Assembly: GCA_028706005.1 (NCBI GenBank)
Contig: JAQWCI010000004.1
Span: 1 to 41,058 of the forward strand
DNA: 41,058 nt
Source of the DNA: Lachnospiraceae bacterium
GTDB taxonomy: Bacteria > Bacillota > Clostridia > Lachnospirales > Lachnospiraceae
Reading direction: 5' to 3'
Of this stretch, positions 24,325 through 33,090 are shown one piece after another (position 1 is the stretch's first letter; each line of letters starts with the position of its first letter). The notes under the pieces are model-generated. The model did no database searches, had not been told where the DNA came from, and worked only from the letters and a program-made list of their open reading frames with translations. The position numbers were made by a program, and so were the translations under genes.

Positions 24325-25421
24325 TAGTTCTGCGCGTCAAGATACTGCATATAACTGCTCACCATAAGTGCTATCTTGAACGTAAGCGCATCATCAAAAT
24401 TTCTTATATCAAGTCCCGTACTCTTCTCAAGCTTCTCTATCCTGTAAACCAGAGTATTGCGATGTACGAACAGTTGTCTTGAAGTCTCCGAAACATTGAG
24501 ATTATTGTCGAAGAACGTATTTATTGTAATTACAGTCTCCTCATCAAGTGATCTCAGATCCAGATCCCCGAATTTCTCCTTGAGGAATATCCTGCAGAGG
24601 TTTTCAGGAAGCTGATATATAAGACGTCCTATTCCGAGTTCGTTATAGCTTATGACGCGCTTCCCTGCATAGAATATCTTTCCGACATCCATAGCCATAG
24701 TTGCTTCTTTGTATGACTTCGACAGGTCTTTCAGTTCAGTCACAATGGTTCCGTATGAAGCTCTGACCTTGAGCATAGCCTCGGTATTTAGCATATCCAC
24801 AGCAACTGTTGCTGCTTCCTCGACCTCATTATATGCATCTTCCGCTGAAATAGCCTTTATTATAACGACCGAGCTTTCATCTACCGCTGTAAGATAATCC
24901 CCGCCCTGAGCAGAATACAGACCGGAGAGCATTTCCTGAGCTGTCTGTTCTTCATCACCTGCGCCATTGTTTTCGACTTCGATCTGAATTATGGCACGCG
25001 GAATATTATTCTCTATGTGAAGTTTCTTGGCCCTGTTATAAATATCAACCAGTAAAAGATTATCAAGCAACAGCTGCTGGAAGAAATTGTTCCTGTCATA
25101 TTTCTCCCTGTAGGCGGCAAGCAGATTCTGCACCTCGCTCACAGCTATCCTTGTGACCATCAGTGTGTTCTCGCTCTCTCCTGTAGCCGCCATCACATAC
25201 GACGCTTCTCCGTCTTCTTCTATCTTCATCAGATAACAGTTCCCAATGATCTGGCTGTCCACCGGCGATGTGGCAAAACTGGTTATAAATGCCTTATCAG
25301 TTTCTTTTGCTCCGGTTGTCATGGCGATCACTTCACCACTGAGATCCATTATGCCAAAATCGACCTTAGTAATAGTTTTGAGTTCTTCCAGGCAATTCTT
25401 CAGTATCTGAGTAGGAATCAT
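24321..25421 (-). CDS. PucR/CdaR-type helix-turn-helix regulator
   Basis: 366 aa. The C-terminal PucR HTH (VSETSRQLFVHRNTLVYRIE) is followed by the LEKSTGLDIRNFDDALTFKIAL helix typical of the CdaR family. The central part resembles the CdaR GGDEF-like fold and the N-terminus (TITKVDFGIMDLSGEVIAMT) a small sensory domain. Such proteins usually activate sugar-acid or purine genes; the target here is unknown. GGCGGG lies upstream of the ATG. It is separated from the sugar ATPase gene by that gene's terminator. Confidence 0.88.
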   Translation of the reverse strand: MIPTQILKNCLEELKTITKVDFGIMDLSGEVIAMTTGAKETDKAFITSFATSPVDSQIIGNCYLMKIEEDGEASYVMAATGESENTLMVTRIAVSEVQNLLAAYREKYDRNNFFQQLLLDNLLLVDIYNRAKKLHIENNIPRAIIQIEVENNGAGDEEQTAQEMLSGLYSAQGGDYLTAVDESSVVIIKAISAEDAYNEVEEAATVAVDMLNTEAMLKVRASYGTIVTELKDLSKSYKEATMAMDVGKIFYAGKRVISYNELGIGRLIYQLPENLCRIFLKEKFGDLDLRSLDEETVITINTFFDNNLNVSETSRQLFVHRNTLVYRIEKLEKSTGLDIRNFDDALTFKIALMVSSYMQYLDAQNY

Positions 25422-25482
25422 TTGACATCCCGCCTTTCTTTTTCTTATTTTCCCATTTTACCACTCGAACAGAATATGTGCT

Positions 25483-25515
25483 TAAAAAAAAGGAACACCT
25501 CCGCTGAGGTGCTCC
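25483..25515 (-). terminator. Terminator of the sugar ATPase gene
   Basis: On the minus strand GGAGCACCTC pairs with GAGGTGTTCC (one G-U pair), then T8. It is a textbook rho-independent terminator just past the stop at 25538. Confidence 0.95.
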
Positions 25516-25537
25516 TTTCAAAACATTTTCTTACCAA

Positions 25538-26647
25538 TTAGTTGCAGATGACCTGCTCTGTCTCTTTATCAAAGATGTGCAGTCTGTATGTATCAAATGC
25601 AAATGTGATGGTATCGCCGGGGCGAGCTGTTGTCTTAGGATCGACACGAGCTGTGATAGGTGTCTCGCCAAGATCGAAATACAGGAAAACTTCAGCGCCG
25701 AGAAGTTCGTAAACATTGACCTTAACTTCGAATGATACAGGAGCCTTGGCAACGAACTCAGGATCATCATCGATATTCTCAGGACGAATACCCATAACAA
25801 CTGTCTTTCCGTTGTAGCCGCCATCGATAAGAGCTTTTGCTCTGTCAGGTGAAACAGGAACATCCTTGCCCTGAACTGTAAGGTATGCCTTGTCGCCGCT
25901 TGTCTTGACTGTTGCATCGATGAAGTTCATCTGAGGAGATCCCATGAATCCTGCTACGAACAGGTTGCATGGCTTGTCATACAGATTCTGAGGTGTATCT
26001 ACCTGCTGGATAACGCCGTCCTTCATAACGACGATTCTTGTTCCGAGTGTCATAGCCTCTGTCTGATCATGTGTAACATAGATGATCGTTGTGCCGAGTC
26101 TGTGATGAAGTTTTGCGATTTCTGTTCTCATCTGAACACGAAGTTTTGCATCCAGGTTTGAAAGGGGCTCATCCATAAGGAAGACCTTAGGATTACGGAC
26201 AATAGCACGTCCCATTGCAACACGCTGTCTCTGGCCGCCTGAAAGAGCCTTGGGCTTACGATCGAGGAGCTTTTCAAGATCAAGGATCTTGGCAGCTTCA
26301 CGAACCATCTTGTCCATCTGATCCTTCGGAACCTTGCGGAGCTTAAGACCAAATGCCATGTTATCATAAACTGTCATATGCGGATACAGAGCGTAGTTCT
26401 GGAAGACCATTGCTATATCTCTGTCCTTGGGCTCAACATCGTTCATGACCTTGCCGTCGATCTTCAGTACACCTGAGGAAATATCCTCAAGACCTGCGAT
26501 CATACGAAGAGTGGTTGATTTACCACAGCCTGAAGGGCCAACGAAGATGATGAATTCCTTGTCGGCGATGTCGAGGTTGAAATCCTTGACTGCCTTGAAT
26601 CCGTTAGGATATGTCTTACATACATGTTCCAGATTTAAACTTGCCAT
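25538..26647 (-). CDS. Sugar ABC transporter ATPase, MsmK/UgpC type
   Basis: 369 aa. Walker A GPSGCGKST (near 36-44), Q-loop FQNYALYPHM, signature LSGGQRQRVAMGRA, Walker B VFLMDEP and H-loop THDQ. The C-terminal 130 residues form the MalK/UgpC regulatory TOBE domain (GIRPENI). This is the carbohydrate uptake (CUT1) ATPase class. No permease or binding protein is linked, so it is probably a shared ATPase serving several sugar transporters, as MsmK does. GGGAGGAATTATAA precedes the ATG and a 224-bp gap lies upstream. Confidence 0.95.
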   Translation of the reverse strand: MASLNLEHVCKTYPNGFKAVKDFNLDIADKEFIIFVGPSGCGKSTTLRMIAGLEDISSGVLKIDGKVMNDVEPKDRDIAMVFQNYALYPHMTVYDNMAFGLKLRKVPKDQMDKMVREAAKILDLEKLLDRKPKALSGGQRQRVAMGRAIVRNPKVFLMDEPLSNLDAKLRVQMRTEIAKLHHRLGTTIIYVTHDQTEAMTLGTRIVVMKDGVIQQVDTPQNLYDKPCNLFVAGFMGSPQMNFIDATVKTSGDKAYLTVQGKDVPVSPDRAKALIDGGYNGKTVVMGIRPENIDDDPEFVAKAPVSFEVKVNVYELLGAEVFLYFDLGETPITARVDPKTTARPGDTITFAFDTYRLHIFDKETEQVICN

Positions 26648-26871
26648 TTATAATTCCTCCCAAACAATGTTGGCCTTTTGAGCCATCCCGTGGAGCGCTA
26701 TTGCTACCACATCAACACTAACAGAAGTATAAATTAAGCCCCCGGGTATTTCCATGACCGAAATGAACAAATATTTGCCAACTCTTCCGTTATTATGTCT
26801 ATTGTCGTAAGTGCTTTTCGCACAAGTGATCATTCTGACTAATGCATTTTAAATTGCTTTGTTGATTTTGC
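26648..26871 (-). other. 224-bp gap upstream of the sugar ATPase gene
   Basis: AT-rich leader/promoter region. A TATACT box is present on the minus strand at 26731-26726 but has no good -35 box at 17 bp. I see no hairpin or known riboswitch. A 61-codon open frame here lacks a ribosome binding site. Confidence 0.4.
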
Positions 26872-27639
26872 TCATTCTGATTCTTTATCCCTGACTGGTT
26901 CGTCACGGAGCGCTTCCGGCATGGCATCGGGATCTTTGTCCGCAGTTTCTTCCTTGGGTTCAAACTTTTTGAATGACGGATTGTAAAGATAAGCACAGCC
27001 ATATCCCGGTCCTGCTATACCGAACATAATTATTATCGGGAGGACTGCTGTCTGTCCGAAATATAGCACCACGAACGGTATTGCAGTCATCGCTATCATG
27101 CCAAGTGTCCTTGGAAAACATCCCATTGTAAGGAGGGCTGCATTCCTTAGCGTGCCTTTAATGTTGTTCTCAAAGTGTGACAGAAGCGGGAATGTCCATA
27201 AGAAGACAGCATATATTATTACAAGCGCCACTATAAGAGCGATCTTCATGGCCTTGGGGAATGATTCTGAATTATACGAAACATAGAAATCAAGTGCCAG
27301 CACCACAAAGAATACAAGATACAACGCCCACACCTGCATTGACTGGACTAAATTATCCTTGAAGGAATGGAAATAGCTTCTTACTATGTATCCTTCTTCA
27401 TTGCGGACGAACTTGAGCAGTATATAATTCATTGCCGTGAGAGCCGGTCCTATCGGCAGTGCAGTGGCAAAAAGGACTATTCCTATGAGGATCATATTCT
27501 TCATATATAACCCGGTAATAAAGAAGCCCGCCACAAGTGGAAGAAAGAACATCAGTGTCAGAAGATTGACCACCAGTACATCTGCCACTCTGCTGAGGAA
27601 CCTCATCACCGAATTATCAGGATTAAACAATTTACCCAT
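26872..27639 (-). CDS. DUF624/YesL-family membrane protein
   Basis: 255 aa with about five hydrophobic helices (from FLSRVADVLVVNLLTLMFFLP through TLGMIAMTAIPFVVLYF). The YesL/DUF624 family pattern appears as LPIGPALTAMNYILLKFVRNEEGYIVRSYFHSFKDN, here read in segments. The C-terminal 35 residues are acidic and cytoplasmic. Family members often accompany sugar ABC transporter genes and are probably membrane accessory proteins; function is unproven. It lies just upstream of the MsmK-type ATPase gene. Confidence 0.88.
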   Translation of the reverse strand: MGKLFNPDNSVMRFLSRVADVLVVNLLTLMFFLPLVAGFFITGLYMKNMILIGIVLFATALPIGPALTAMNYILLKFVRNEEGYIVRSYFHSFKDNLVQSMQVWALYLVFFVVLALDFYVSYNSESFPKAMKIALIVALVIIYAVFLWTFPLLSHFENNIKGTLRNAALLTMGCFPRTLGMIAMTAIPFVVLYFGQTAVLPIIIMFGIAGPGYGCAYLYNPSFKKFEPKEETADKDPDAMPEALRDEPVRDKESE

Positions 27640-27662
27640 TACCTTAATACCTCCGTCACGCT

Positions 27663-27675
27663 GCCACTTAGTGGC
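27663..27675 (-). other. Short hairpin after the Ser-rich gene
   Basis: GCCAC-TTA-GTGGC, a perfect 5-bp stem directly next to the stop codon of the secreted protein gene, with no T-run behind it. Confidence 0.4.
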
Positions 27676-28287
27676 TTAAAATTTTTCAAGAATGTTGTTC
27701 AGCATCCCACTTAGAAATTCGCTTACACTATTCCCGATTTTCTGTATGATGTTCTCCGCGCTTTCCCTGGCCGATTCCTTTATGTTCTCAGTGGCATTAC
27801 TTATGCCCTCATCTGCCTTTTCTTTTGCGTCATTCGCCGCAGACTTGAGCTTATCATCAATACCGCCATCTGTTGAACTGCTGTCAGATGAACTGCTGTC
27901 CGCAGTGTCCGTTTCCGAAGATGTGCTGCTTTCGGCTGAGTTGCCATCTGTTGCGCTGCTTTCCGCGGAACTGCTCTTTTCAGAATTCTTTTCAGCCAGA
28001 CCTATGACTCTGTCAAGTATAACGTCCGGAGTCAGGCCATACGACCTCAGCAGATCAATTGCCCCGAGACATGCTTCTTTCTGCTCTGCAATTTTCTGAT
28101 CAGTTGATGATGCGCTGTTTTCAGATGCCACAGCTTTTAGTGGTGTGACCGCAATTACTCCTGACACAGAAAGAACCGTCGCAAGTGCCACCGCTGTAAC
28201 GCTCCATCTGACGTGTGGTGCGCCTGCACTTGTTTTGCGCAATTTTTTATTTTGTTCTGACCCTGATCCACTCGAGCAAATACTCAT
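27676..28287 (-). CDS. Secreted or membrane-anchored Ser-rich protein
   Basis: About 203 aa; family not recognised. A hydrophobic segment (WSVTAVALATVLSVSGVIAV, residues about 28-48) followed by VAS fits a signal peptide or N-terminal anchor. Then come about 45 ordered residues (EACLGAIDLLRSYGLTPDVI), an 80-residue Ser/Asp/Thr-rich linker (SSSAESSATDG), and a C-terminal amphipathic helix ending FLSGMLNNILEKF. I start at ATG 28287, preceded by AGGAAG; this start lies inside the upstream hydrolase gene (41-nt overlap). A TTG after that gene's stop is an alternative. Confidence 0.65.
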   Translation of the reverse strand: MSICSSGSGSEQNKKLRKTSAGAPHVRWSVTAVALATVLSVSGVIAVTPLKAVASENSASSTDQKIAEQKEACLGAIDLLRSYGLTPDVILDRVIGLAEKNSEKSSSAESSATDGNSAESSTSSETDTADSSSSDSSSTDGGIDDKLKSAANDAKEKADEGISNATENIKESARESAENIIQKIGNSVSEFLSGMLNNILEKF

Positions 28288-29182
28288 ATACTTCCTCATG
28301 ATTCTTCTCGTTAAGGATCTCATGCCGGCTTCCTTCTATCATTTTGAGCGTTACGTCATTCATTCCAAGTTCGTTTGTATAGCGATCGTATTCGCCCTTT
28401 ACTGCTGCGCCGTAATTCCCGACGGGATCCTCGGAGCCCGAAATAAACAGCACAGGAAGATCTTTGGGCATCTTATTCAGATACTCCGGCAGGTGCAGAC
28501 GATAAATGAGTTCGAACAATGTCCTGAAACCGTTGACTGTGAAGGTGTTCCCGCACAGATCATCAGCGATATACTTATCTACATTTTCTTCATTTACCGA
28601 CAACCAGTCAAAACTCGTCCTGGGATTCGGGATTTGCTTATTATAACTGGAAAACGCCAGCTTATTCAATGACTCGGATATATGATGGCTTCCGTATATT
28701 TTTTCCTGAATTGATGCGATTCCGAGAGTCAGCTTAAGCAGCCCCTTGGGTGTCATTCCGGTGCCCATGATTATTGCGCCCTGAATACCGGTCCCATAAC
28801 GGCAGATGTAATTTCTCACTATAAATGACCCCATGCTGTGCCCGAGGATAAAAATGGGAACTCCCGGGTACTGCGCCTGGACAGTCTTCTTGAGTCTGTG
28901 AACATCGCGGACTACTACTGTAGCGGGATCTGTCTCGCAGAAATATCCAAGATCTTCCCTCTTCACAGCAGTTTTGCCGTGCCCCAGATGATCATCTCCG
29001 GTGACTAGAAATCCTCTGTCGCAGAGCCATTTGGCAAACGGCTCATAGCGCTCGGCATACTCAGCCATCCCGTGAACTATCTGCAAAATGCAGACAGGCT
29101 GCCCATCAGGTATCCATTTTACACAATGGATAGCTGTCTTTTTCCCATCGCGTGATTCAATCGTGAACTCTTCTTTGCGCAT
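28247..29182 (-). CDS. Alpha/beta hydrolase, monoacylglycerol-lipase-like
   Basis: 311 aa, serine aminopeptidase S33/Hydrolase_4 fold. Nucleophile in GHSMGS, oxyanion region VHGMAEYAERY, acid in SGSEDPVG, His in GSRHEIL. It is a soluble cytosolic esterase/lysophospholipase-like enzyme. GGGAGGTT precedes the ATG. It lies 34 bp after metG and overlaps the start of the secreted protein gene. The substrate is unknown. Confidence 0.9.
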   Translation of the reverse strand: MRKEEFTIESRDGKKTAIHCVKWIPDGQPVCILQIVHGMAEYAERYEPFAKWLCDRGFLVTGDDHLGHGKTAVKREDLGYFCETDPATVVVRDVHRLKKTVQAQYPGVPIFILGHSMGSFIVRNYICRYGTGIQGAIIMGTGMTPKGLLKLTLGIASIQEKIYGSHHISESLNKLAFSSYNKQIPNPRTSFDWLSVNEENVDKYIADDLCGNTFTVNGFRTLFELIYRLHLPEYLNKMPKDLPVLFISGSEDPVGNYGAAVKGEYDRYTNELGMNDVTLKMIEGSRHEILNEKNHEEVYEYLLEWIRVRTK

Positions 29183-29216
29183 AGGTATAACCTCCCATTA
29201 TTATAATGGCAGATTG

Positions 29217-31262
29217 TCAGCGGATCATTGAACCTGAAGGAATATCACTGTTATCAGGTGTAAGGAGTGAAAGTTTTCCATCGGCATCTTCGGCGCAGAG
29301 TATCATTCCTTCAGACTTTACTCCTGCGAGGGTTGCCGGTTTGAGGTTCGTAATTACCATGACTTTCCTGCCTACCATCTGTTCCGGTGAATAGTCTTTC
29401 CTGATGCCTGACACTATCTGTCTTATGTCGTTGCCTATCTTCACCTGAGAGCACAGAAGCTTTTTGGATTTCTCAACAGCCTCGCAGGCAATTATTTCAC
29501 CCACTTTGAACTCAAGCTTTGCGAAATCATCTATTGTGACTTCAGGTTTTACATTCTCATTGTTATCGAGCTCACTGTCAGCTTTGCCGTCCTTCTTCGA
29601 GTCCCCGATCGAATCAGTGGACAGGCCTGCTGCCGCCAGGTTCTTCGCAGCCTTTATCTGATGAGCCGTGAATTCTTCCTTCTGCCTTGTCTGGATCTTA
29701 TCTGCCTTCTCAAGCGTTTCCTTCATATCAAGGCGTGCGAAAAGAATTGCCGGATCCGGATCCACCTTTGTACCTGAAACGAACTGTCCGAATTCTCCAA
29801 GCGTTTCAAAATCATAAAGCCCTGTACAAAGCTGCTCTGATATCCTGTCAGCTGTCTCAGGCATGAAAGGCGCAAGGAGCGATGTTGCCATCATTATGCC
29901 TTCGCTGAGATTGTAAAGAACAGTTGCAAGGCGGTCACTCTTTGCTTCATCCCTTGCGAGCACCCACGGTTCAGTTTCATCAATATACTTATTGAGTCTC
30001 TTGTAGACAGTAAATATTTCAGTGAGAGCATCTGCCATTCTGAGTTCGGCAACATCCTCTTCGACTTCTTTGTAAGCTCCGGTGCAGACAGCCTTAAGCT
30101 CGTCATCAACAGGCTCAGCCGCGCCGCGGTCAGCTACAACTCCGTCAAAATACTTGTTGCTCATTGATATAGTGCGCTTCACGAGGTTTCCCAGTGTGTT
30201 CGCAAGATCAGAGTTGATCCTCTCTACCATGAGTTCCCAGGTGATAACACCGTCATTTTCATATGGCATTTCGTGTACAACAAAGTAACGGACAGCATCT
30301 ACGCCGAAAAGATCCACCAGATCATCGGCATATATTACATTGCCCTTCGACTTGGACATCTTCTCCCCGCCCTGAAGAAGCCAGGGATGCCCGAAAATTT
30401 GTTTTGGCAGGGGCTCGCCGAGTGCCATCAGGAAGATCGGCCAGTATATTGTATGGAAACGGATTATATCCTTGCCGATCAGGTGCAGATCAGCGGGCCA
30501 TAGTTTCTTATAGAGATCTGAGCTGTTACCCTCAGCATCATACCCTATGCCTGTTATGTAGTTGCAGAGCGCATCGAGCCACACATATACAACATGATTC
30601 GGATCAAAGTCCACCGGGATGCCCCATTTGAATGAGGTCCTCGATACGCACAGATCCTGAAGCCCCGGGAGAAGGAAATTATTCATCATTTCATTCTTGC
30701 GGGAAACAGGCTGAATAAACTCCGGATGCTCATTGATGTACTCGATGAGGCGCGGAGCATATTTGCTCATTTTAAAGAAGTAGGCTTCTTCCTTTTCATT
30801 GTGAACAGCGCCACCGCAAACAGGACACTTGTCATCGACGAGTTGGGATTTCGTATAAAAACTCTCACACTCGGTGCAGTAAAGGCCGTCGTATGAATCC
30901 TTGTATATATCGCCCTGATCATAAAGCTTCCTGAATATCTTCTGGATCTGCGTGACATGATCCTCGTCAGTCGTTCTTATGAATCTGTCATAAGAGGTAT
31001 TCATAAGATCCCAGATACGCTTTATCTCGCCCGCAGTCACATCGACGAATTCTCCGGGACTCATTCCCTCTTCGATTGCTCTTGTCTCTATCTTCTGTCC
31101 GTGCTCATCAGAGCCCGTCTGAAAATGAACATCATAACCGTCAGCCCTCTTGTAACGGGCAATGCAGTCCGCAAGAACTATCTCATATGTATTGCCTATA
31201 TGCGGTTTGCCTGATGTATATGCTATTGCCGTTGTTATATAGTATTTTCCTTTATTCTGCAT
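29217..31262 (-). CDS. metG: Methionyl-tRNA synthetase
   Basis: About 681 aa class I synthetase. HIGH-type motif KPHIGNTYE, zinc knuckle CTECESFYTKSQ...CPVCGG, KMSKS motif EKMSKSKGN. The C-terminal about 110 residues form a tRNA-binding OB domain (FAKLEFKVGEII, IVSGIRKDYSPEQMVG). It charges initiator and elongator tRNA-Met. ATG 31262 is preferred with GGGGTAAG upstream; a GTG two codons earlier is possible. It follows map by 60 bp. Confidence 0.97.
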   Translation of the reverse strand: MQNKGKYYITTAIAYTSGKPHIGNTYEIVLADCIARYKRADGYDVHFQTGSDEHGQKIETRAIEEGMSPGEFVDVTAGEIKRIWDLMNTSYDRFIRTTDEDHVTQIQKIFRKLYDQGDIYKDSYDGLYCTECESFYTKSQLVDDKCPVCGGAVHNEKEEAYFFKMSKYAPRLIEYINEHPEFIQPVSRKNEMMNNFLLPGLQDLCVSRTSFKWGIPVDFDPNHVVYVWLDALCNYITGIGYDAEGNSSDLYKKLWPADLHLIGKDIIRFHTIYWPIFLMALGEPLPKQIFGHPWLLQGGEKMSKSKGNVIYADDLVDLFGVDAVRYFVVHEMPYENDGVITWELMVERINSDLANTLGNLVKRTISMSNKYFDGVVADRGAAEPVDDELKAVCTGAYKEVEEDVAELRMADALTEIFTVYKRLNKYIDETEPWVLARDEAKSDRLATVLYNLSEGIMMATSLLAPFMPETADRISEQLCTGLYDFETLGEFGQFVSGTKVDPDPAILFARLDMKETLEKADKIQTRQKEEFTAHQIKAAKNLAAAGLSTDSIGDSKKDGKADSELDNNENVKPEVTIDDFAKLEFKVGEIIACEAVEKSKKLLCSQVKIGNDIRQIVSGIRKDYSPEQMVGRKVMVITNLKPATLAGVKSEGMILCAEDADGKLSLLTPDNSDIPSGSMIR

Positions 31263-31322
31263 TGACACTTACCCCATTCCATATTGTATTCTTCAAGCTG
31301 CCTGCCGGCGTACTTATTAAAA

Positions 31323-32207
31323 CTAATAAGCAAGAACTTCGTGTCCCGTCTCTGTCACAAGGACCTGTATTTCCCACTGAGCGGATGGCTTGCCATCCTG
31401 CGTATATATTCCCCAACCGTCTTTTTCGTCCTGATAAATATCAGCTGTTCCCATATTTACCATCGGTTCTATTGTAAACGCCATGCCCGGTACCATCAAC
31501 ATTTCTGTTCCCGGAGCGGATACATAACTTACGTACGGATCCTCGTGAAATTCGAGTCCACATCCATGCCCGCCAATCTCCCTGACGACAGAATAACCGT
31601 TTTCTATCGCGTGCCGGTTCACCGCGTTCCCCATGTCGCCGAGAAGAGTCCATGGCTTTACATTCTCAAGGCCTATATCAACGCATTCCTTAGTGACATC
31701 AACAAGCTTCTTCCACTCCGGCGAAACATTTCCTATGCAGTACATTCGTGATGAATCCGAGAAGAATCCATTCAGAATTGTTGAACAATCGACATTTACG
31801 ATATCTCCGTCCTTCAGTATGATTTTATCCGACGGGATTCCGTGGCAGACCTGATCATTTATGGATGTACATACGCTCTTTGGAAAACCTTCGTAGTGGA
31901 GATCTGCAGGAATTCCACCCATTTTCACTGTCGTGTTGTAGACGATGTCATCTATCTCCTGAGTCGACATTCCTTCATGGATCTTCTCTCCGATCTCATC
32001 CAGGACTGCGATGTTTATTACTGCGCTGTCGCGGATTCCCTGTATCTGAGCGGGTGTTTTGATGATGCTCCTGTCTGGCACAACGTGGCCTTCGAGTTCG
32101 AATTTTCTGATCTTCTCGTCAAATTCTTCGTGGCAATTCTTGTACTTCTTCCCGCTTCCGCACCAGCACGGCGCATTGCGGTCGATCTTCTGCTGAAACC
32201 TTATCAA
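31323..32207 (-). CDS. map: Methionine aminopeptidase with N-terminal SEC-C zinc motif
   Basis: 294 aa. The N-terminus APCWCGSGKKYKNCH is a SEC-C zinc-binding motif (C-x-C-x8-C-H), common in clostridial MAPs and thought to aid ribosome or nascent-chain association. The pita-bread catalytic core has metal ligands in NVDCS, FFSDSSRMY, GHGCGLEFHEDP, FTIEPM and the final Glu in WEIQVLVTE. It removes the initiator Met. Translation starts at TTG 32207, with GAGG eight nt upstream; no ATG alternative precedes the zinc motif. It lies between rpe and metG. Confidence 0.95.
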   Translation of the reverse strand: MIRFQQKIDRNAPCWCGSGKKYKNCHEEFDEKIRKFELEGHVVPDRSIIKTPAQIQGIRDSAVINIAVLDEIGEKIHEGMSTQEIDDIVYNTTVKMGGIPADLHYEGFPKSVCTSINDQVCHGIPSDKIILKDGDIVNVDCSTILNGFFSDSSRMYCIGNVSPEWKKLVDVTKECVDIGLENVKPWTLLGDMGNAVNRHAIENGYSVVREIGGHGCGLEFHEDPYVSYVSAPGTEMLMVPGMAFTIEPMVNMGTADIYQDEKDGWGIYTQDGKPSAQWEIQVLVTETGHEVLAY

Positions 32208-32222
32208 TGTTTCTTCCTCTTT

Positions 32223-32900
32223 TCATTCATTACCGGCTGCTTCGTGAACACTTGCGCGCTCCATGAAATACCTTGTATTGGCACCAATATCACCATGATA
32301 TATTGCCGATCCCGCGACTATAACATTTGCGCCGGCATCGAGGACCATATCTATATTATCCTTCGTGATTCCACCGTCGACTTCAATATCCACATCAAGG
32401 TTTCTCTCTGATACATATCGTCTTGCTTCCTGTATCCTCGCAGTGGATGCCTCAATATACTTCTGTCCGCCGAATCCAGGCTCCACTGTCATGACAAGCA
32501 GCATATCTATGCGGTCAAGATAAGGAAGTGCCTCAGCTACCGGCGTGGATGGTTTGATTGCGAGTCCGACTTTCTTGCCGGCTTCACCACGTATTGCCGC
32601 GATTACGGCACCCGGGTCACTTGCGGCCTCGAGGTGAAACGTTATGATATCAGCTCCGCAATCCGCGAAAGTTCTTACATAGCGTTCCGGATCCCGGACC
32701 ATAAGATGCACATCAAAAAAGAGATCACTGTTTTTTCTAAGGCTTTTTATAAGTGGCATTCCAAAAGAAATCGACGGGACGAAATCTCCGTCCATTACAT
32801 CAAGATGGACCCACCTGGCTCCGGCCTTTTCCGTCTCTTTAATATCGTTACCAAGGCAGTTGAAATCTGCCGCAAGAATTGACGGTGATAATATTATCAT
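32223..32900 (-). CDS. rpe: Ribulose-phosphate 3-epimerase
   Basis: 225 aa TIM barrel. Signature HLDVMDGDFVPSISFG, metal/catalytic HLMV and EVDGGI (second Asp). Interconverts D-ribulose-5-P and D-xylulose-5-P in the pentose phosphate pathway. ATG 32900 is used because GAGG precedes it by 12 nt; the TTG four codons upstream abuts that site. It heads the rpe-map-metG unit, with a promoter and dyad upstream. Confidence 0.96.
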   Translation of the reverse strand: MIILSPSILAADFNCLGNDIKETEKAGARWVHLDVMDGDFVPSISFGMPLIKSLRKNSDLFFDVHLMVRDPERYVRTFADCGADIITFHLEAASDPGAVIAAIRGEAGKKVGLAIKPSTPVAEALPYLDRIDMLLVMTVEPGFGGQKYIEASTARIQEARRYVSERNLDVDIEVDGGITKDNIDMVLDAGANVIVAGSAIYHGDIGANTRYFMERASVHEAAGNE

Positions 32901-32925
32901 GAGTTTTACCAACCTCTATAAATAT

Positions 32926-32953
32926 AGCATAGCCTGTAAACAAACGTTTACAA
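32926..32953 (-). promoter_or_regulatory. rpe promoter overlapped by a TGTAAAC-N4-GTTTACA dyad
   Basis: Minus strand TTGTAA (32953-32948), 16-bp spacer, TATGCT (32931-32926). The dyad TGTAAAC-N4-GTTTACA spans 32935-32952 and covers the -35 box and much of the spacer, the right place for a repressor. It is not a good CcpA cre match. Confidence 0.65.
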
Positions 32954-33013
32954 GCCATATAATAGTAACACATTATCAGTTTCAGTTCACTCCCGGCTTA
33001 CCTGTGAAATCAA

Positions 33014-33059
33014 GAAAGCCGATGATCCCGGCGCTCTGCCAGCTGACCCATCGGCTTTC
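33014..33059 (-). terminator. Terminator-like hairpin after the transketolase genes
   Basis: GAAAGCCGATG/CATCGGCTTTC, an 11-bp perfect stem with a 24-nt loop, followed on the minus strand by a weak TTGATTT run. It separates the transketolase unit from rpe. Confidence 0.65.
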
Positions 33060-33090
33060 AATTCTTATCATCTTTGCATTATTGCAGTTT

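Noticed and set aside
26648-26833. 61-codon minus-strand open frame ending at the sugar ATPase start
   Set aside because: No ribosome binding site and no recognisable features; probably part of the leader.
31263-31322. T-box or SAM riboswitch before metG
   Set aside because: The gap after map is only 60 bp, too short, and has no T-box or S-box motif.
32935-32952. CcpA cre site at the rpe dyad
   Set aside because: The half-site spacing and right half do not match the cre consensus; kept only as an unassigned dyad.
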